A stretch of 64,000 nt of DNA, from positions 158,058,667 to 158,122,666 of the forward strand of contig CM075673.1 of assembly GCA_037962975.1 (NCBI GenBank). Reading direction: 5' to 3'. The translations under genes and the position numbers were made by a program. This document shows positions 47,083 to 59,102 of the stretch, piece by piece. Source of the DNA: Clitoria ternatea. Taxonomy: Eukaryota; Streptophyta; Magnoliopsida; Fabales; Fabaceae. The notes under the pieces were generated by a model, which saw nothing but the letters and a program-made list of their open reading frames with translations, was not told where the DNA came from and ran no database searches. Numbering within the stretch: position 1 is the first letter of the stretch; every line of letters starts with the position of its first letter.

Positions 47083-49887
47083 ATGGCCGCCTCCGCACCG
47101 TCCTCCACTCCGGCTGTGCTGTTCACCGTCCTCGCCGGCGTCGCCGTCGTCGCTGTCATTTTCTACGGTGCCAGTAGGTAATTTCTTAAAAAAATTTAAA
47201 TTAGACCTTCCAAAACCCTAACTCCGATTTAGTTCCGCTAATCCGAAAACAAAGCTTGTATGTGTATGATTATTATTATTGTAATTGATGAATCCTCGTA
47301 CTCGTAGACGAGTCACAATTCAATGTGTTTTATATTCTTCTTCCTTAACGACGTCTTTTCGATTTCAAATCAATCAACGAAATCACACCTCTTAGGATTG
47401 CATATGGTCATCTTGATTGAATATATATACATATAGAATTTAATTTGTTCAAATACAATCTTTTATAAATTTTGATTTTCTCTGTATCTTCACATCTTAT
47501 TACACTCTACTTCCTTTTCAAAAAAAAGAAGCCATTCCTTGTGTCAGTTATCGAGATTGTTTGTATTAAACAATTTAGTTCATGATATTTTCAAAACTCC
47601 TTGTTTGGGAACGACTTTGTAAAATGACAGTGATTTCAGTCCCTTTTTTTTACTTTATTTTTTCACTTTCAATTTGTGTTTTTTGCTGTGATTTTGTACT
47701 AGAAAGGACTAAAATGATTGTTGTTTTTTAAAAATCAGAGACTAAATTATCCGGTATGTGTAATTGGGAAGACTAATGTGACGGTTTACTTGAAAATAAA
47801 GTAACTAGATGTAAATGGAACCACTAACGTATCATATACGGAGGTTAGCATTTAATAGTGCTGAAAAACACAACTGGTAGGAAACTGATTGAAACTTCTT
47901 AAACCTGTGTAGTTAATATTCATATGAAAAAATGGAAAAGCTGCTTTTGACAGGAAAAGAAAACGTTCCCTTTCACCTCAGCAATGGAGAAGCTTGTTTA
48001 CGGAAGATGGTAGACTCTCTGAAGGTGGAATTAAGTTCCTGAAAAGAGTGCGCAGTGGAGTGAGTTAACGGATTCTTTTATTTAGACTTCAAAATTGTGT
48101 TTCACATGTTTCTTTTGCGAATTAATTACATTAATGATATCTATCTGATGCAGGGTGTTGATCCTAGTATTAGGGCTGAGGTTTGGCCATTCCTGCTTGG
48201 AGTGTAAGCTATTCATTCTCAGATGACCTTTAGTATTTATTTCCTTGCGTGCTTATGGTGAATCTTAGTTATCTTCTAAATTAATGCTCAACTTGGTACA
48301 GTGACTGCCTTGCTTTTTCTGCATTTAAGAATATTATAATTTTTTTCTTTATTTTTCTTCATGTGTATTGATTATTTTTTCTGATATGTCTACACAGATA
48401 CTGATTGTACTTGTCTTTTAAACAGGTATGACTTGGACAGCACCAAACATGAAAGAGATGTTATAAGAACCCATAATAGGTGGGCATGCATCTTTGGTTT
48501 CTAAATGTTTGATTCATTTTTTTCATTTCATGTTCTATCCATTATGCTTCTAAACTTGAAATTTATATTATTTGTAATTTTCCGTCCTTTATTTTTGAGG
48601 GGAGTGGAATGGTGTTGGTGTTAGCAGCATGTTGATTTATCACATTTCTTTATACACAGAAAGAAATATGAGAAACTCCGCAAACAATGCCAGAAACTTT
48701 TCACGCAACACAGTGAGAACAAGTTAAATGAAATCGGTGAAATTAGCTATGAAGGAGATGGTGGAAGTATCTTTCAAGGTTCTGGTTCTTCTAGTTCTGA
48801 TGATGCAACTAGTGCCAGGAGGGATAGGAGCCCAGATGTAGAGGATTCAGACAATCCATCCACTGCCCTGTTGGAAGGACATGATGTTCCTACTGTCAAC
48901 GATGCTAATATCTTGACATTGGATACTGATCCCTCTGATTCAGACTCCTCAGAAGTTCCAGAAGTAATTCAGACAGTTCCTTCTGACGGTGTTAAGGAAG
49001 ATGAAAATCCCAACAATGATTACAAAGAAGTCTCTCCTCCCTCTCAAGCAAAAGTCTCATCAAAGCAACGGACGACTGAAAACTTTTCCACCTGGCAAAG
49101 GATTATCCGACTTGACGCGGTACGTGCCAATGCAGAATGGATGGCATACTACCCTTCTCAAGCTGTGGTATCAGACAGTAAGGCACGTCATACTGCTGAA
49201 GCTGTTGGCTTGAAGGATTATGGTCACTTAGAGGCGGGCAGAATCTTCCATGCTGCCCGACTAGTTGCTATTCTTGAAGCATATGCACTATATGACTCTG
49301 AAATTGGCTACTGCCAGGGTATGAGTGATCTACTATCTCCTATAGTTAGTGTTATATCGGAGGATCATGAGGCTTTCTGGTGCTTTGTTGGATTCATGAA
49401 GAAGGCACGGCAAAATTTTAGGCTTGATGAGGTGGGAATCCGTAGGCAACTGGATATAGTTGCAAAAATAATAAAGTTTAAGGATGCTCAGCTATTTAGG
49501 CATCTGGAGAAGCTTCAGGCTGAGGATTGCTTCTTCGTCTATAGGATGGTGGTGGTAATGTTTCGGAGGGAATTGACATTTGAACAGGCTCTTTGCCTAT
49601 GGGAAGCAATGTGGGCTGATCAAACGGCAATCAGGGTAGGCATTGAGAAATCTGCCTGGAGCAGAATTAGGCAGCGTGCTCCACCAACAGAAGATTTATT
49701 GCTTTATGCAATAGCAGCTTCAGTATTGCAGAGACGGAAATTGATCATTGAGAAGTACAGCAGCATGGATGAGATCATTAAGGAGTGCAATAACATGTCA
49801 GGACATCTTGATGTATGGAGACTGCTTGATGATGCACACAGCTTAGTGGTTGCTCTTCATGACAAAATTGAGACATCAATCTCATGA
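47083..49887 (+). CDS. TBC-domain Rab GTPase-activating protein, five exons, 510 residues
   Basis: Exons are 47083-47177, 47954-48059, 48154-48203, 48426-48479 and 48660-49887, each bounded by GT..AG and joining in frame. TBC proteins stimulate GTP hydrolysis by Rab GTPases in membrane traffic. Residues 10-29 form a hydrophobic segment, so the protein may be membrane anchored. The TBC fold starts GGIKFLKRV..GGVDPSIRAEVWPFLLG (about 55-83). An acidic, serine-rich insert (about 125-235) separates it from the rest. The arginine finger is in IRLDAVR (Arg257) and the glutamine finger in YCQGM (Gln321), both intact, so GAP activity is expected. FWCFVGFM and YRMVVVMFRREL follow. The start is the first ATG in frame; upstream is a GC-richer leader. 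The closest match from memory is the plant GYP/TBC1D15-like group. It is the only intact host gene here. Confidence 0.9.
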
Positions 49888-50160
49888 TCGCAACAAACAA
49901 AATAGTTCACAATATGTTCATAAAAAAATATTATCTTTTAGGCTACCAGATTTCTCCTCTGCATCCAAAATAAAAACTGGAACTGCAAGGGCTACTGCTT
50001 ATCACTCAGAGGTCTGCCGCTTGAACTTGCACTGCTTCTTTGCATGATTTTGTGTTGGGAATGGTGATGTGACGAGTTCCTTTTCTCTTGGGGTCTGCAA
50101 ACTTGCATGTCGTTTCGCTTGACCATGATGCTTTATTTTTGAAGGTTAAGTGAAAATATC
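49888..50160 (+). other. Likely 3' untranslated region of the TBC gene
   Basis: The stretch follows the TGA at 49885-49887 and has no reading frame of note. A clear polyadenylation signal could not be fixed, so the end is approximate. Confidence 0.35.
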
Positions 50161-52140
50161 AAATTCTTGAACAGTTGAACTTTTACTGATATAATCAATA
50201 TCATTTAGATGTTGACTGAATTAGTAACTTTAACGAGTTCCCTATGGAATCAATCATATGCTATTAACATCTGTTCATTGTTGGTTTAGTTTTTTTTATG
50301 GGACAATAACTGTACTGAGAAAGGTAATATTAAAAAGCATTCTTGCGTGGCGATTTCAATTACATATCAAGGACACAAGGGTGCTCCACAAATAATGTTA
50401 GTAAAAATACACATTTACATCTTCAACTACCAGTATAGGTAACTTCATAAAGAAAGTAGACGTCGAGTCTGTTTGGATATCAGGTAGTTTATCGTGGCAC
50501 AAGGTGCACAAAGGATTAAGCCCTTAAGTTAGTCATCCAGATTGTGTGGATGAGTTCTGCATTTTAACATTTGAAATTGAAAATTTAAAATCTAAAATTA
50601 GTCCAACATTGTAAAAATTATCATGTTAGTCCTTTGTTACTTTTTTTAATGTTGTTTTATATTTAAAAAATATTAAATTGAAGTTGTTTTGTTATGTTAA
50701 GAATTAAATTGAACTTGTTTTAACCAAGTGGTAAGAGTTTAACCGAGTTGTTTCATCCATTGGAGTGTTCACCAGTCTTTGGGGTCGATGTAACATTCTC
50801 TTTTATACAAGATGGATATCCTTAAAATCGGTAAAATTTTATTTTTGTTTGTAATAAACCTTCATCTCATGTACATAAGGACACTAAGGTTTTTCAAAAA
50901 ACACAAACGAAAATTTCGTTCTAGAGCATAGACTCCTTGTGTCAAATCAAGTTATAAATAACCTGGTGAGTAATCAAGAGATACGACTTCATGTTTGAAT
51001 GCAGAAGACTCTCTAGATCCAACTATTATACCTCTTTTCATTTATCCAGCACTAGACATTGAAAAGATAAACTCGGACCCACAAGATTCATTTCACATAA
51101 CCATGTTCAAACACAATAGGGCCATTAGGTCCATTCTAACACCATTGACTAGATGTATGTATCATACCTCAAAGCCAAACATCACATATGCTATGCTTAT
51201 CATGCCACTCACAAACTGAAGGCATTATACACATCCATATGCGCATTCAACTTTATGATATACATTTTATTCACTATCACTAACCATCCTCTCAACGTAA
51301 CCACTAAAATTCAAACTAACAAGAAATATATACATACATTAGTGTTCATCCACCTAAACCCAACTATCATACAACATGATCTAAGAATGGACTACCATGA
51401 TCTATACATCTTCACAGGGACATCACGATAATCCCCAAACGCCTTTACAGGCCAACTTATGTTTCCATGCTTCATTATATGTCTTCTTGATTCATATTCA
51501 CTAAATCATAAATATTGGAAGAGTGAGATAATACATAGAACAAACAAACAATAAAGTAGAATCACACACAAACTCAATCACAATATCAGAATCCATCCAA
51601 GCACAGACACATGGAAAATGCTTGCTATACATATGTCAAACATCCTCAGTCTACTTTTGCCAAATGATGTCCTGATGGATCCATTAACTTGGTGGGTATC
51701 ATTATAGTGATTCGTCATCATAATCAATATTTTACCGATACCAAACCGAAGCGCCCATCTGCCACATTATCACATTTAATGGCTCAGATACACATATCCT
51801 GTGTTGCGGGCTTCCTCTTAGAACACACTATAAAGCTTTAAGAGGAGTTAGGTTCCCAAGGAACCACACATACAAGGTTTTTTGCTCACTCATAGCCACC
51901 TCACTGGGCCAACTCAAACGACCTCTACATCCTTTGAGTAGCTTTTATGTATATGATGCATGGGGATCAAGGGATTCCAAGGAACTGTCTTGAGTTTCGA
52001 TCCTTTTCCCAATTGGTTCCCAAACTCGAAAACATGGTAAAAACATAATTAGGAACAAAATCATAAACTTTCAAAATTTTGAAACTTTAAGGGTGTTCCC
52101 CCCAGGTTAGAGGGGGTCCCACCACCACCCCTTTATCCTT
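50160..52140. other. Unassigned intergenic/repeat DNA
   Basis: Short open stretches (for example 50995-51219) show no domain. The 51640-52140 part has the look of old LTR sequence, but no boundaries or duplications were found. Confidence 0.35.
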
Positions 52141-52144
52141 CTAT

Positions 52145-52378
52145 TGTAGCGGGTCGTGATCTTCCATGATCCTATCACAAGCGGTTAACACCACCTGTTG
52201 GACTCAGGCTTAGAATGGCCCGCCCCTTATTAACTTGTTGTATAAATTTAGCTTACAAACTTTCATTGTATTTTTTAAGTGACACATTAATGCTAATAAA
52301 CTTAGATATTTAGGGAATATTCCTTTAGGTTTTTTACACTTCCTAGCTTAGTGCAACATTTTGGCGCCCACCATGGGG
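52145..52378 (+). mobile_element. LTR end and primer binding site of a gypsy element
   Basis: The stretch ending GTGCAACA at 52358 is followed by TTTGGCGCCCACCATGGGG, the PBS-type junction usual before Tat-lineage gag genes. A TATAAATT box lies near 52239. The LTR's left edge (perhaps TGTAGCGGGTC, 52145) is uncertain. Confidence 0.5.
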
Positions 52379-52430
52379 CCCGATAAAATGGTACTCCCTC
52401 ACAATCCTATCAGAGTCATAATAGCATTGC

Positions 52431-53805
52431 ATGCAAGTCCCACCACACACTCCATTACACCCATCAAAAACCTCTAACAACACAGCGATGGTAACGAACC
52501 GCAATAATCATAGCCGAGGGGAGGTCGGCAAAGTGCGGCTGCACCAAAAAGATAAGGATAGACAAATTCAGAAGCTAACAAGTACTGTAGAAACGTTACA
52601 ACACACAGTACCAGAATTATGAAGGGAGAACAAAGATCTGCAGGCATACATTACAGAGCAGCGAGAGGCTTCAAGCTATCACAACACCCAGACCACGCGG
52701 CAAGGAAGTGGTCGTGATACACAATCCATAAGAGGCCCGAAAAGGCATAAACCTGTGAACCTTTATGCTGCCCCATCTATTCACGGAGGAGGTTATGAGC
52801 ACGCCAACTCTATCAAACTATAAGCCCCTAACAATGGAGAAGTACAATGGAAGATAAGACCTGGAGGAATATCTCACGATGTTCACCATGACGATGTTAA
52901 TCAATGATGTGTACAACGCCTTGCTCTGTATGACATTTCCCACGACGTTGATAAAATATGCGATACGCTGGTTCTCCCATCTCCATCGGGAAGCGTAGCG
53001 AGCTTTTCAGAGTTAACTAAGAAATTTTTGAGTTAGTTTACTACCAGCCGAGCGGTACAATAGACCTCTCATAGTCTAGTAAACTTGAGGTAGCTCTTGG
53101 ATGAAACCCGCAAGCAATACATGGCTCGCTTCAACGAGTAAGCTATTCAGATACGTGACCTTAGCCCTGAGGTGGCTTTGCATGCAGTCCAAATAGGACT
53201 ACGCCCGGGTAAGTTTTCTGACTCTCTGGCTAAGAAACCACCTTTGGACATGGATGATTTTAGGCAGAGAGTCGTATGGTACATCAACATGGAGGATAGA
53301 GAAGCCGAGCAGGTGGGATAGATGGAACGAAACACAACCCGAGCAGAACCAAGAAGGATGAGTCCTAGGCCAAACAAAGAAAAATGCTTGTAGGCTTACT
53401 CAGCTCCCAAGTACAACCATTTCACTCCTCTAAACAACAGGAGAGACCGAATCATGCATGAGGTTTACAACACTGACTTGCTCAAACTCCTACCACCAGG
53501 AGAGGGACCTAAGGGCTCAGATATACGAAATTCTATGAGGTCCATCGTGCCCTCGGACATGGAATGGAAGATTGTCATTCCCTCCAGAACCAAATTGAGT
53601 ACTTGAGTCAAGGACACCTAGAAAGGTTCATCGACCGTAGAAATAACGCATAGCAGGAAAGTAGCCTGAAAAGGGAAAGAGCACTATGAGACCAGGTGGA
53701 GTTGAAAACAAGGGACTGACCACAATTGGAAATGGAATGTTCCCATTCGTGAAGACCAGAGGATGAAAGAGATGATGGGAAACGAGTTATCCACACAATC
53801 AAGCC
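52431..53805 (+). pseudogene. Tat-like gypsy gag fragment
   Basis: Several frames together read KDKDRQIQKLTSTVETLQ, then KPLTMEKYNGR, LEEYLTMFTMTMLINDVYNA and LLCMTFPTTLIKYAIRWFSH, the conserved gag core (usually 'Y.G..DP..HL..F...M...D...C..FP..L...A..WF..L'). Later segments are YMARFNE, ALHAVQIGLRPGKFSDSLAK and GKRVIHTI. Many stops are present. It breaks off near 53805, where an Athila-like LTR begins. Confidence 0.65.
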
Positions 53806-53809
53806 ATAA

Positions 53810-55037
53810 TGGAGCATCTCACTTAAGCGAGGTAAGTTTTGCTTGAGCGTGGGTTTGCTCGCTTGAGCGAGAAAGAGGCAGAGAGCATAATGAAGGTATT
53901 CGCTTAAGTGAAGTGCATTTTGCTCTAGCAAAAATTATCTAGAGAGAATTAAACGGAATCTCGCTTGAGAGAGGGATTGTTCGCTTGAGCGATAATGTCA
54001 CAGAATCCAAAGGTATTGTTGTCGCTTGAGTGAGAACCAATTAGCTCAAGCAAAGAAGAGGCAGATACTCCAGGGAATTAATTCGCTTGAGTGAGGGACT
54101 TCCCGCTCAAGCGAAAACAAAGGATATGGACCAGATGCTTCTCGCTTAAGCAAACTCAATCTTGCTTGAGTGAGACTTCGAGGACCAAAGCAACTTACTC
54201 AGCAATCGCAAGTGGCTCTCGCTTGAGCAAGACCATTAGTACTTCAAGAAAAAGTTTAAGGTATTATGGAGCAGCTTGGAAAAAATTAACGCGATGAAAT
54301 CTCCATTGGTGCAAAAGGTCTCAAAAGACTGCATAAGCTATTTTTTCTCCCTTTTCTCCATTTTCACAGTTTGTAATGGCTACCATGAGTAGCTAATTAG
54401 AGCCTGATGTACATTAGCTCTATATTCATATCTTTGGTATTTCGATCTATCGATTTTGGTATTTCATTTTATGCTTATTGTTTGATTCTATTGGATAAAT
54501 AGTCTCTTAATTCAATTTTTGTAAGTGGTTGGAAAACAATTTGTGAAAATTGATTGAATAAATACTTGATACGCTCAGGTGTTAGGAATAGTTTCTGACA
54601 TATTGAACGCTTTTAACAACTAATTATAATGCTGGATAACTTTTTAAAATGATCGAGGAATGGGATTTTTAGAGTTCTCTTAGGATTTCAAATTCGAGGA
54701 ATGGAAACAATTGATTCATGATTTGTTGCGTAAAAATCAATTGTCCTAAATACCATTTACATGAATGCATCTAGGGTTTGGCCGGGTGAGATAGATGAAA
54801 TCTAATTCCAGTCTCTTTCTATCTAAATTTCCTTTTCATCTGAATGCTATTTATGTTTATTAGTATATTTGATTTTAAGTGTTACAATATCGTAATGAAA
54901 ATCCAATCTTTTCCCACCCATACTATTTGAACAAAAAACTTTAAATTTTAGTAATCCCCAAGTGGAACGAAACTCATTTTACTACAGCTGACGTGGGGTA
55001 AACTTCCTACGCAATTACAACACACAAAATATTAACA
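53810..55037 (+). mobile_element. Athila-like LTR
   Basis: The right edge ATATTAACA (55037) precedes a PBS-like GGGGTCGTTGCCGGCGG (55044-55060), close to the sequence typical of Athila-group elements. The left edge is inferred as TGGAGCATCTC at 53810, where the upstream gag fragment ends. The second LTR would lie beyond the nested Tekay element and outside the window. Confidence 0.5.
53819..54251. promoter_or_regulatory. Strictly spaced TCGCTTGAGCGA dyad array
   Basis: Fifteen copies of an imperfect palindrome close to TCGCTTGAGCGA or its complement start at 53819, 53839, 53859, 53900, 53920, 53961, 53981, 54022, 54042, 54083, 54103, 54142, 54162, 54219 and 54240. Intervals alternate 20 and 41 bp over most of the array (one 39, one 57), giving a 61-bp period. 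The filler is not repeated. The position in the U3-like half of the LTR suggests protein binding. Confidence 0.8.
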
Positions 55038-55209
55038 AGTTTTGGGGTCGTTGCCGGCGGCAGTTTAAGTTTGAAATTCAGTTCTTATAATTCGGTGTTG
55101 TCAATATTGTTTATACTGTTCATAGCTGTTCGCTTTCAATAATTGCTATTTGTTATCTTGCTTAACCTTTGGTTTTAGTGCAATATATGCTTTTGAGAGG
55201 ACAGGTTCC

Positions 55210-55850
55210 TGAAGACTAATTGCAATCAGAAATTGAAAAGACTGCTAGAAAGAACATAAGCAAGTCCAAGAAAAAGAAACAAGGTTTTGAGCAAGGCCAA
55301 TCTTCTACTACACCTCTTATTTATAAATCACTAATCATAAACCCCCCATAACCAGAAGAAGCAATGGCTGGCCAACAAAATAATTCACCAAAGAGAATCT
55401 TGGGAGACTATGCGACTCAACAAGGCCCAAGATATTTCTCTAGCATTGCCATTCCAGCCACAACGTGAGCTCTTGAGATGAAGCCCATTTTCTTAAGCCT
55501 TATTAGTGTACATCAGTTCATGGGAATGTCCAATGAAGAACCTTACACTCATTTATCTACATTCTATGAGCTGGTTGGTACTATAAGATTTGAGCAAGAT
55601 GACTTAGAAGCTGTCTATCTTTGTTTACTTCCTTTTTCTCTATCAAGTAAAGCTAAGGAGTGGCTCCAATCTCATCCCAATTAGAGCTTAAACAATTGGA
55701 CAAATATGGAAGAAAAGTTCTTACATAAATTTTTTCCACGATCTAGGTTTATCAAAGCCAAATCTGATATTTCAATGTTCCGTTAAGGACCTAAAAAGCC
55801 TTTCTGTGAAGCTTGGGATCGATTTAAATCTTTGCTTAGGAAGTGTCCTA
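55210..55850 (+). pseudogene. Athila-like gag remnant, interrupted by Tekay
   Basis: The plus frame gives FLSLISVHQFMGMSNEEPYT, HLSTFYELVGTIRF, LCLLPFSLSSKAKEWLQSHP, then after a stop (55682) NMEEKFLHKFFPRSRF and finally PFCEAWDRFKSLLRKCP. This is the Athila gag core ('F.G...EDP..HL..F......LFPFSL...A..WL...P...EAW.RFK.LL..CP'). It ends exactly at the Tekay insertion (55851). Upstream frames hold several stops. Confidence 0.8.
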
Positions 55851-56464
55851 TGTAACACCCCTATTTTTATTTTTATATTAAAATTTTGAAGAAATTAAAT
55901 TATGGTTCTTTAGAACTTTTTAATCTACGTATTATTTATGATTTTTTGGAATTTTTTGGAATTTTGGAATTTTTTAATAAAAATAATATTTTTTAAATAA
56001 TTTTAAATTCATATAAGTGACTTAAATTAAAAATATTTACAAGAAAGTGAATTGAAATTATAAGAAAATTTTCTAAAATTCATTTCAAGTAGACTTATCT
56101 AAAAATTATCGGTTTGAGAAAAATCTTGATTTTTTCTAATCGTTAAAAAATTAGAAACGTATCAATAAATTTTTATTAACAGAAAATTTTAGATTTTTAA
56201 AATTTCAACTTTATATTACTCAGTATAAAATTAGTGAGGACTGATATAATATCGCTAAATTTCAAAAAGGACTCATTTTGAATATTTAAAATATACCGAG
56301 TGAAAGGTTACTATTTGGCTTAATAATTCTGCCGACAGTTACTATGCAAAACACTGTGCATGTACGAAATTTTCAAAGAATGCATAGTAACCTGGAATAA
56401 AAAATTCAAAAATGCATAGTACTTTTATATTAAAATAATGAAATGCATAGTAAAATTTTTTTCC

Positions 56465-56472
56465 TATAAATA
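56465..56472 (+). promoter_or_regulatory. Tekay LTR TATA box
   Basis: TATAAATA in the context CCTATAAATACCGAAGGA. It is conserved in the solo LTR at 8094-11806 (inverse at 10889-10896). Confidence 0.65.
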
Positions 56473-56689
56473 CCGAAGGATTTCTTCTTTAGAATTCACA
56501 ATTTCAGATTAAGTTTTCTTAATACAGTAGTGCTAGTGAGATAGTGGTGGAAGTGAGAGAGAGAAGAAAAGTTTTTGGAGAGAAGGTTCTGCCAAAATTC
56601 TAAGGTAAGAATACTTCTCTTTTATATTTTTTTAGATTATTTTTATATCGTTTTTAGAAATCTGTTATTATACTGAAAATAATATTATT

Positions 56690-56935
56690 TTAAGTTACTA
56701 TTCTGTATAGTAAACACTATTTCACTAGTAAATTACTATTTCAATAGTAAATTACTATTCAAATAGTAAATTACTATTTACTGTTACTATTTACCGTTAC
56801 TATTCACGATTTACTATTTACCGTTACTATTCACGTTTTACTATTTACTGTTACTATTCACGTTTTACTATTCACTGTTACTATTCACGATTTACTATTC
56901 ACTATTCACTATTCACTATTCAGAATTTACCATTT
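56690..56935 (+). repeat. TTTACTATTCAC short repeat array
   Basis: Alternating GTTACTATTCAC, TTTACTATTTAC and AGTAAATTACTATT units lie downstream of the TATA box, so they are probably part of the transcript leader. Confidence 0.75.
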
Positions 56936-58960
56936 CTGTTTTAAGTAGTAATCTTAATCTTCGTCTTATGCTTATACTAAAATAAGATTGATATTAATAT
57001 TTCTAGAAATCGGAGGCGCAAAGCAAATCTCTTTTTGGTAACGACTCAAGGTAAGGGGGAGTGAGATAAGAATTATAATATGAAAAGACATAAGAATAAT
57101 GGGAGGAGTCCCCTACTCCTTTTAAATTTAATAATATTATTATTTTAAAATATTAACTTTTTAACTTAACATTTTTAATAAATTTTAAATTAAATATCCG
57201 GTTAACTAACTCTAACATACCTATGCAAAGACTTGGACCATTATGACCTATATGGACTGGACTATACCTATGCAAGGACTTGGACCATTATGACCCATAT
57301 GGACTGAACTATACCTATGCAAGGACTGGATTATATGGACTTACATATACCTATGCGAGGAATTGACCAAAAGGACTAAAATTGACTATATTAATAATCA
57401 TTAAATTTTGTATTATGATATGTATTAATGATATTTAATTGATTTGATTATGATTTGATTATGATTGATTGATTGATGATATTTAGTTATGATTGATATT
57501 GTTTGATTTTGATTGATGATATTGTAATGTGGAGTTTGAGCATATAGCGAGCATGACGGAAAGCTAAAATTCAGTAAGAATTTCTTACCTTACTCTTTAA
57601 ATTTTATTATCTTTTATTTCTTCTTAGAAATTATTTTTATTAACTTTATTTTCAATATTTAGAAAAATAAAAATAAAAATTAGTATTTATTTTAGAAAGA
57701 AAATATTTTATGAGAATTTATTTAATTAAATCTTGAGTTAAAGAAAAATTTTATAATTTTAAGTATTTTTGGTTAATAATTATTCTCTTTTAATAAAACA
57801 AAATTTTTTTTGAAAGAAAATTGTTTTATTTTTTCCAACTTAATAACTAAATATATTTGGAAATAATTGAGATTCCTAAATTTGATTTTGTTAAGATTTA
57901 ATTTGAGAAAGATTATGTAAAGTTTTATATGATAAAGTTTTTAGATATTTAAGGCTTAGAAACTCAATTTCAGTGAGATTCAAAAACTGTACCAAATTTA
58001 TTTCTGTGGGATAGAAATTCAGAGAACTGAGAAAATGTACAGTTTATTGAAATGATATTGTAAACCTTTAAGGGATTTAATAATTGAGTTTCTAAAAGCC
58101 TTAACCAACTCAATACGCGAGTAGTTCATGCATCATGGATAATGAAAGTGAAATGAAATAATATTGTCTGGGGACGGATTATAGAAACCGAGGATACATT
58201 AGAGGAGGCTTATTTACGAGCCTTGGGATGAGAGAGTGTGAAAGGGTGCTTCAGGGGACCTGGGGTAGCTCCCTAGTGTCGGGTACTTTCACAATAAAAA
58301 CTTTCTCAATCTGACTAGTCTCTAAGTGTTTCCATGCCAGTTGAGCTGTTCATATTATTATTATCCAGACTTATGGAACAGTGTAAACTCCTGGTTGGCC
58401 CAGTGCAAATTAAAATTTAAGGGCCCACATATATAGATAAGTTATGATGAAGATATTGCATAACATTCATGCATTCATAATTGATTGTGTATGTGATTGT
58501 GATTGATATTATTATGTATTGGTTGTGAAAACCCTTTGTTGCTTATGTCTTATTCGGAAATATTATATTCTGTTTCTCACTCCTTTCTCCGTGTTTTTGT
58601 TTCATATATTCTAAATTGATGATTCAGAGGGAAGGATCGAAGAATTTCAGCAGTAAATATAGCACGTTCTAGAAAGGGAGCTCGGTATGAATACCGTGGT
58701 CCAATGAATAAATAATGTTAATAAGTAACTGCTTCTGGGCCATGGAGTTTCCTCTCTTTCTTATAATGTTTAATGTTTATTTTCTTCGGATGAATGTACA
58801 AATACTTTATAAAGTTTTTAATAATATTTGTGAGGTATTTCAGAAATAATGTATATAATTTATTCCGATAGTTTCTTTTTAACAATCATATCTTTAGTAA
58901 AAAAAAAAAATTATGAGTTTTTCTAGAATTTATTAAGGTGTAACAGAGGGTGTTACAAAG

Positions 58961-58972
58961 TGGTATCAGAGC
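58961..58972 (+). other. Primer binding site (Tekay)
   Basis: TGGTATCAGAGC lies three bases after the LTR end and is complementary to the initiator methionine tRNA 3' end. Confidence 0.93.
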
Positions 58973-59102
58973 AGTTAATCCAATAGGCCTGGGGAAAAGG
59001 TCTATCTTGCTTTGTCTGTAAACTCTGTATAGGTAGAATATCTGACTTGGTAGTAACTGTGATTGATGTGACAAATCTCAGTTACTGTGAAACAGGAAAC
59101 TA

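Larger units (their letters stand above)
55851..58957 (+). repeat. Tekay 5' LTR
   Basis: The 3107-bp LTR is bounded by the perfect 10-bp inverted repeat TGTAACACCC / GGGTGTTACA. It holds a TATA box (TATAAATA, 56465-56472) and a downstream TTTACTATTCAC array (56690-56935). Confidence 0.93.

Noticed and set aside
46857..47159. 100-codon minus-strand frame over the TBC first exon
   Set aside because: It is the complement of a GC-rich coding exon and leader, low complexity, with no domain.
46971..47177. Upstream reading frame overlapping the TBC start
   Set aside because: It begins with GTG rather than ATG, so it is not a supported upstream ORF in a plant transcript.
48989..49213. Alternative frame inside TBC exon 5
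   Set aside because: It overlaps the conserved TBC frame in another phase and lacks a domain.
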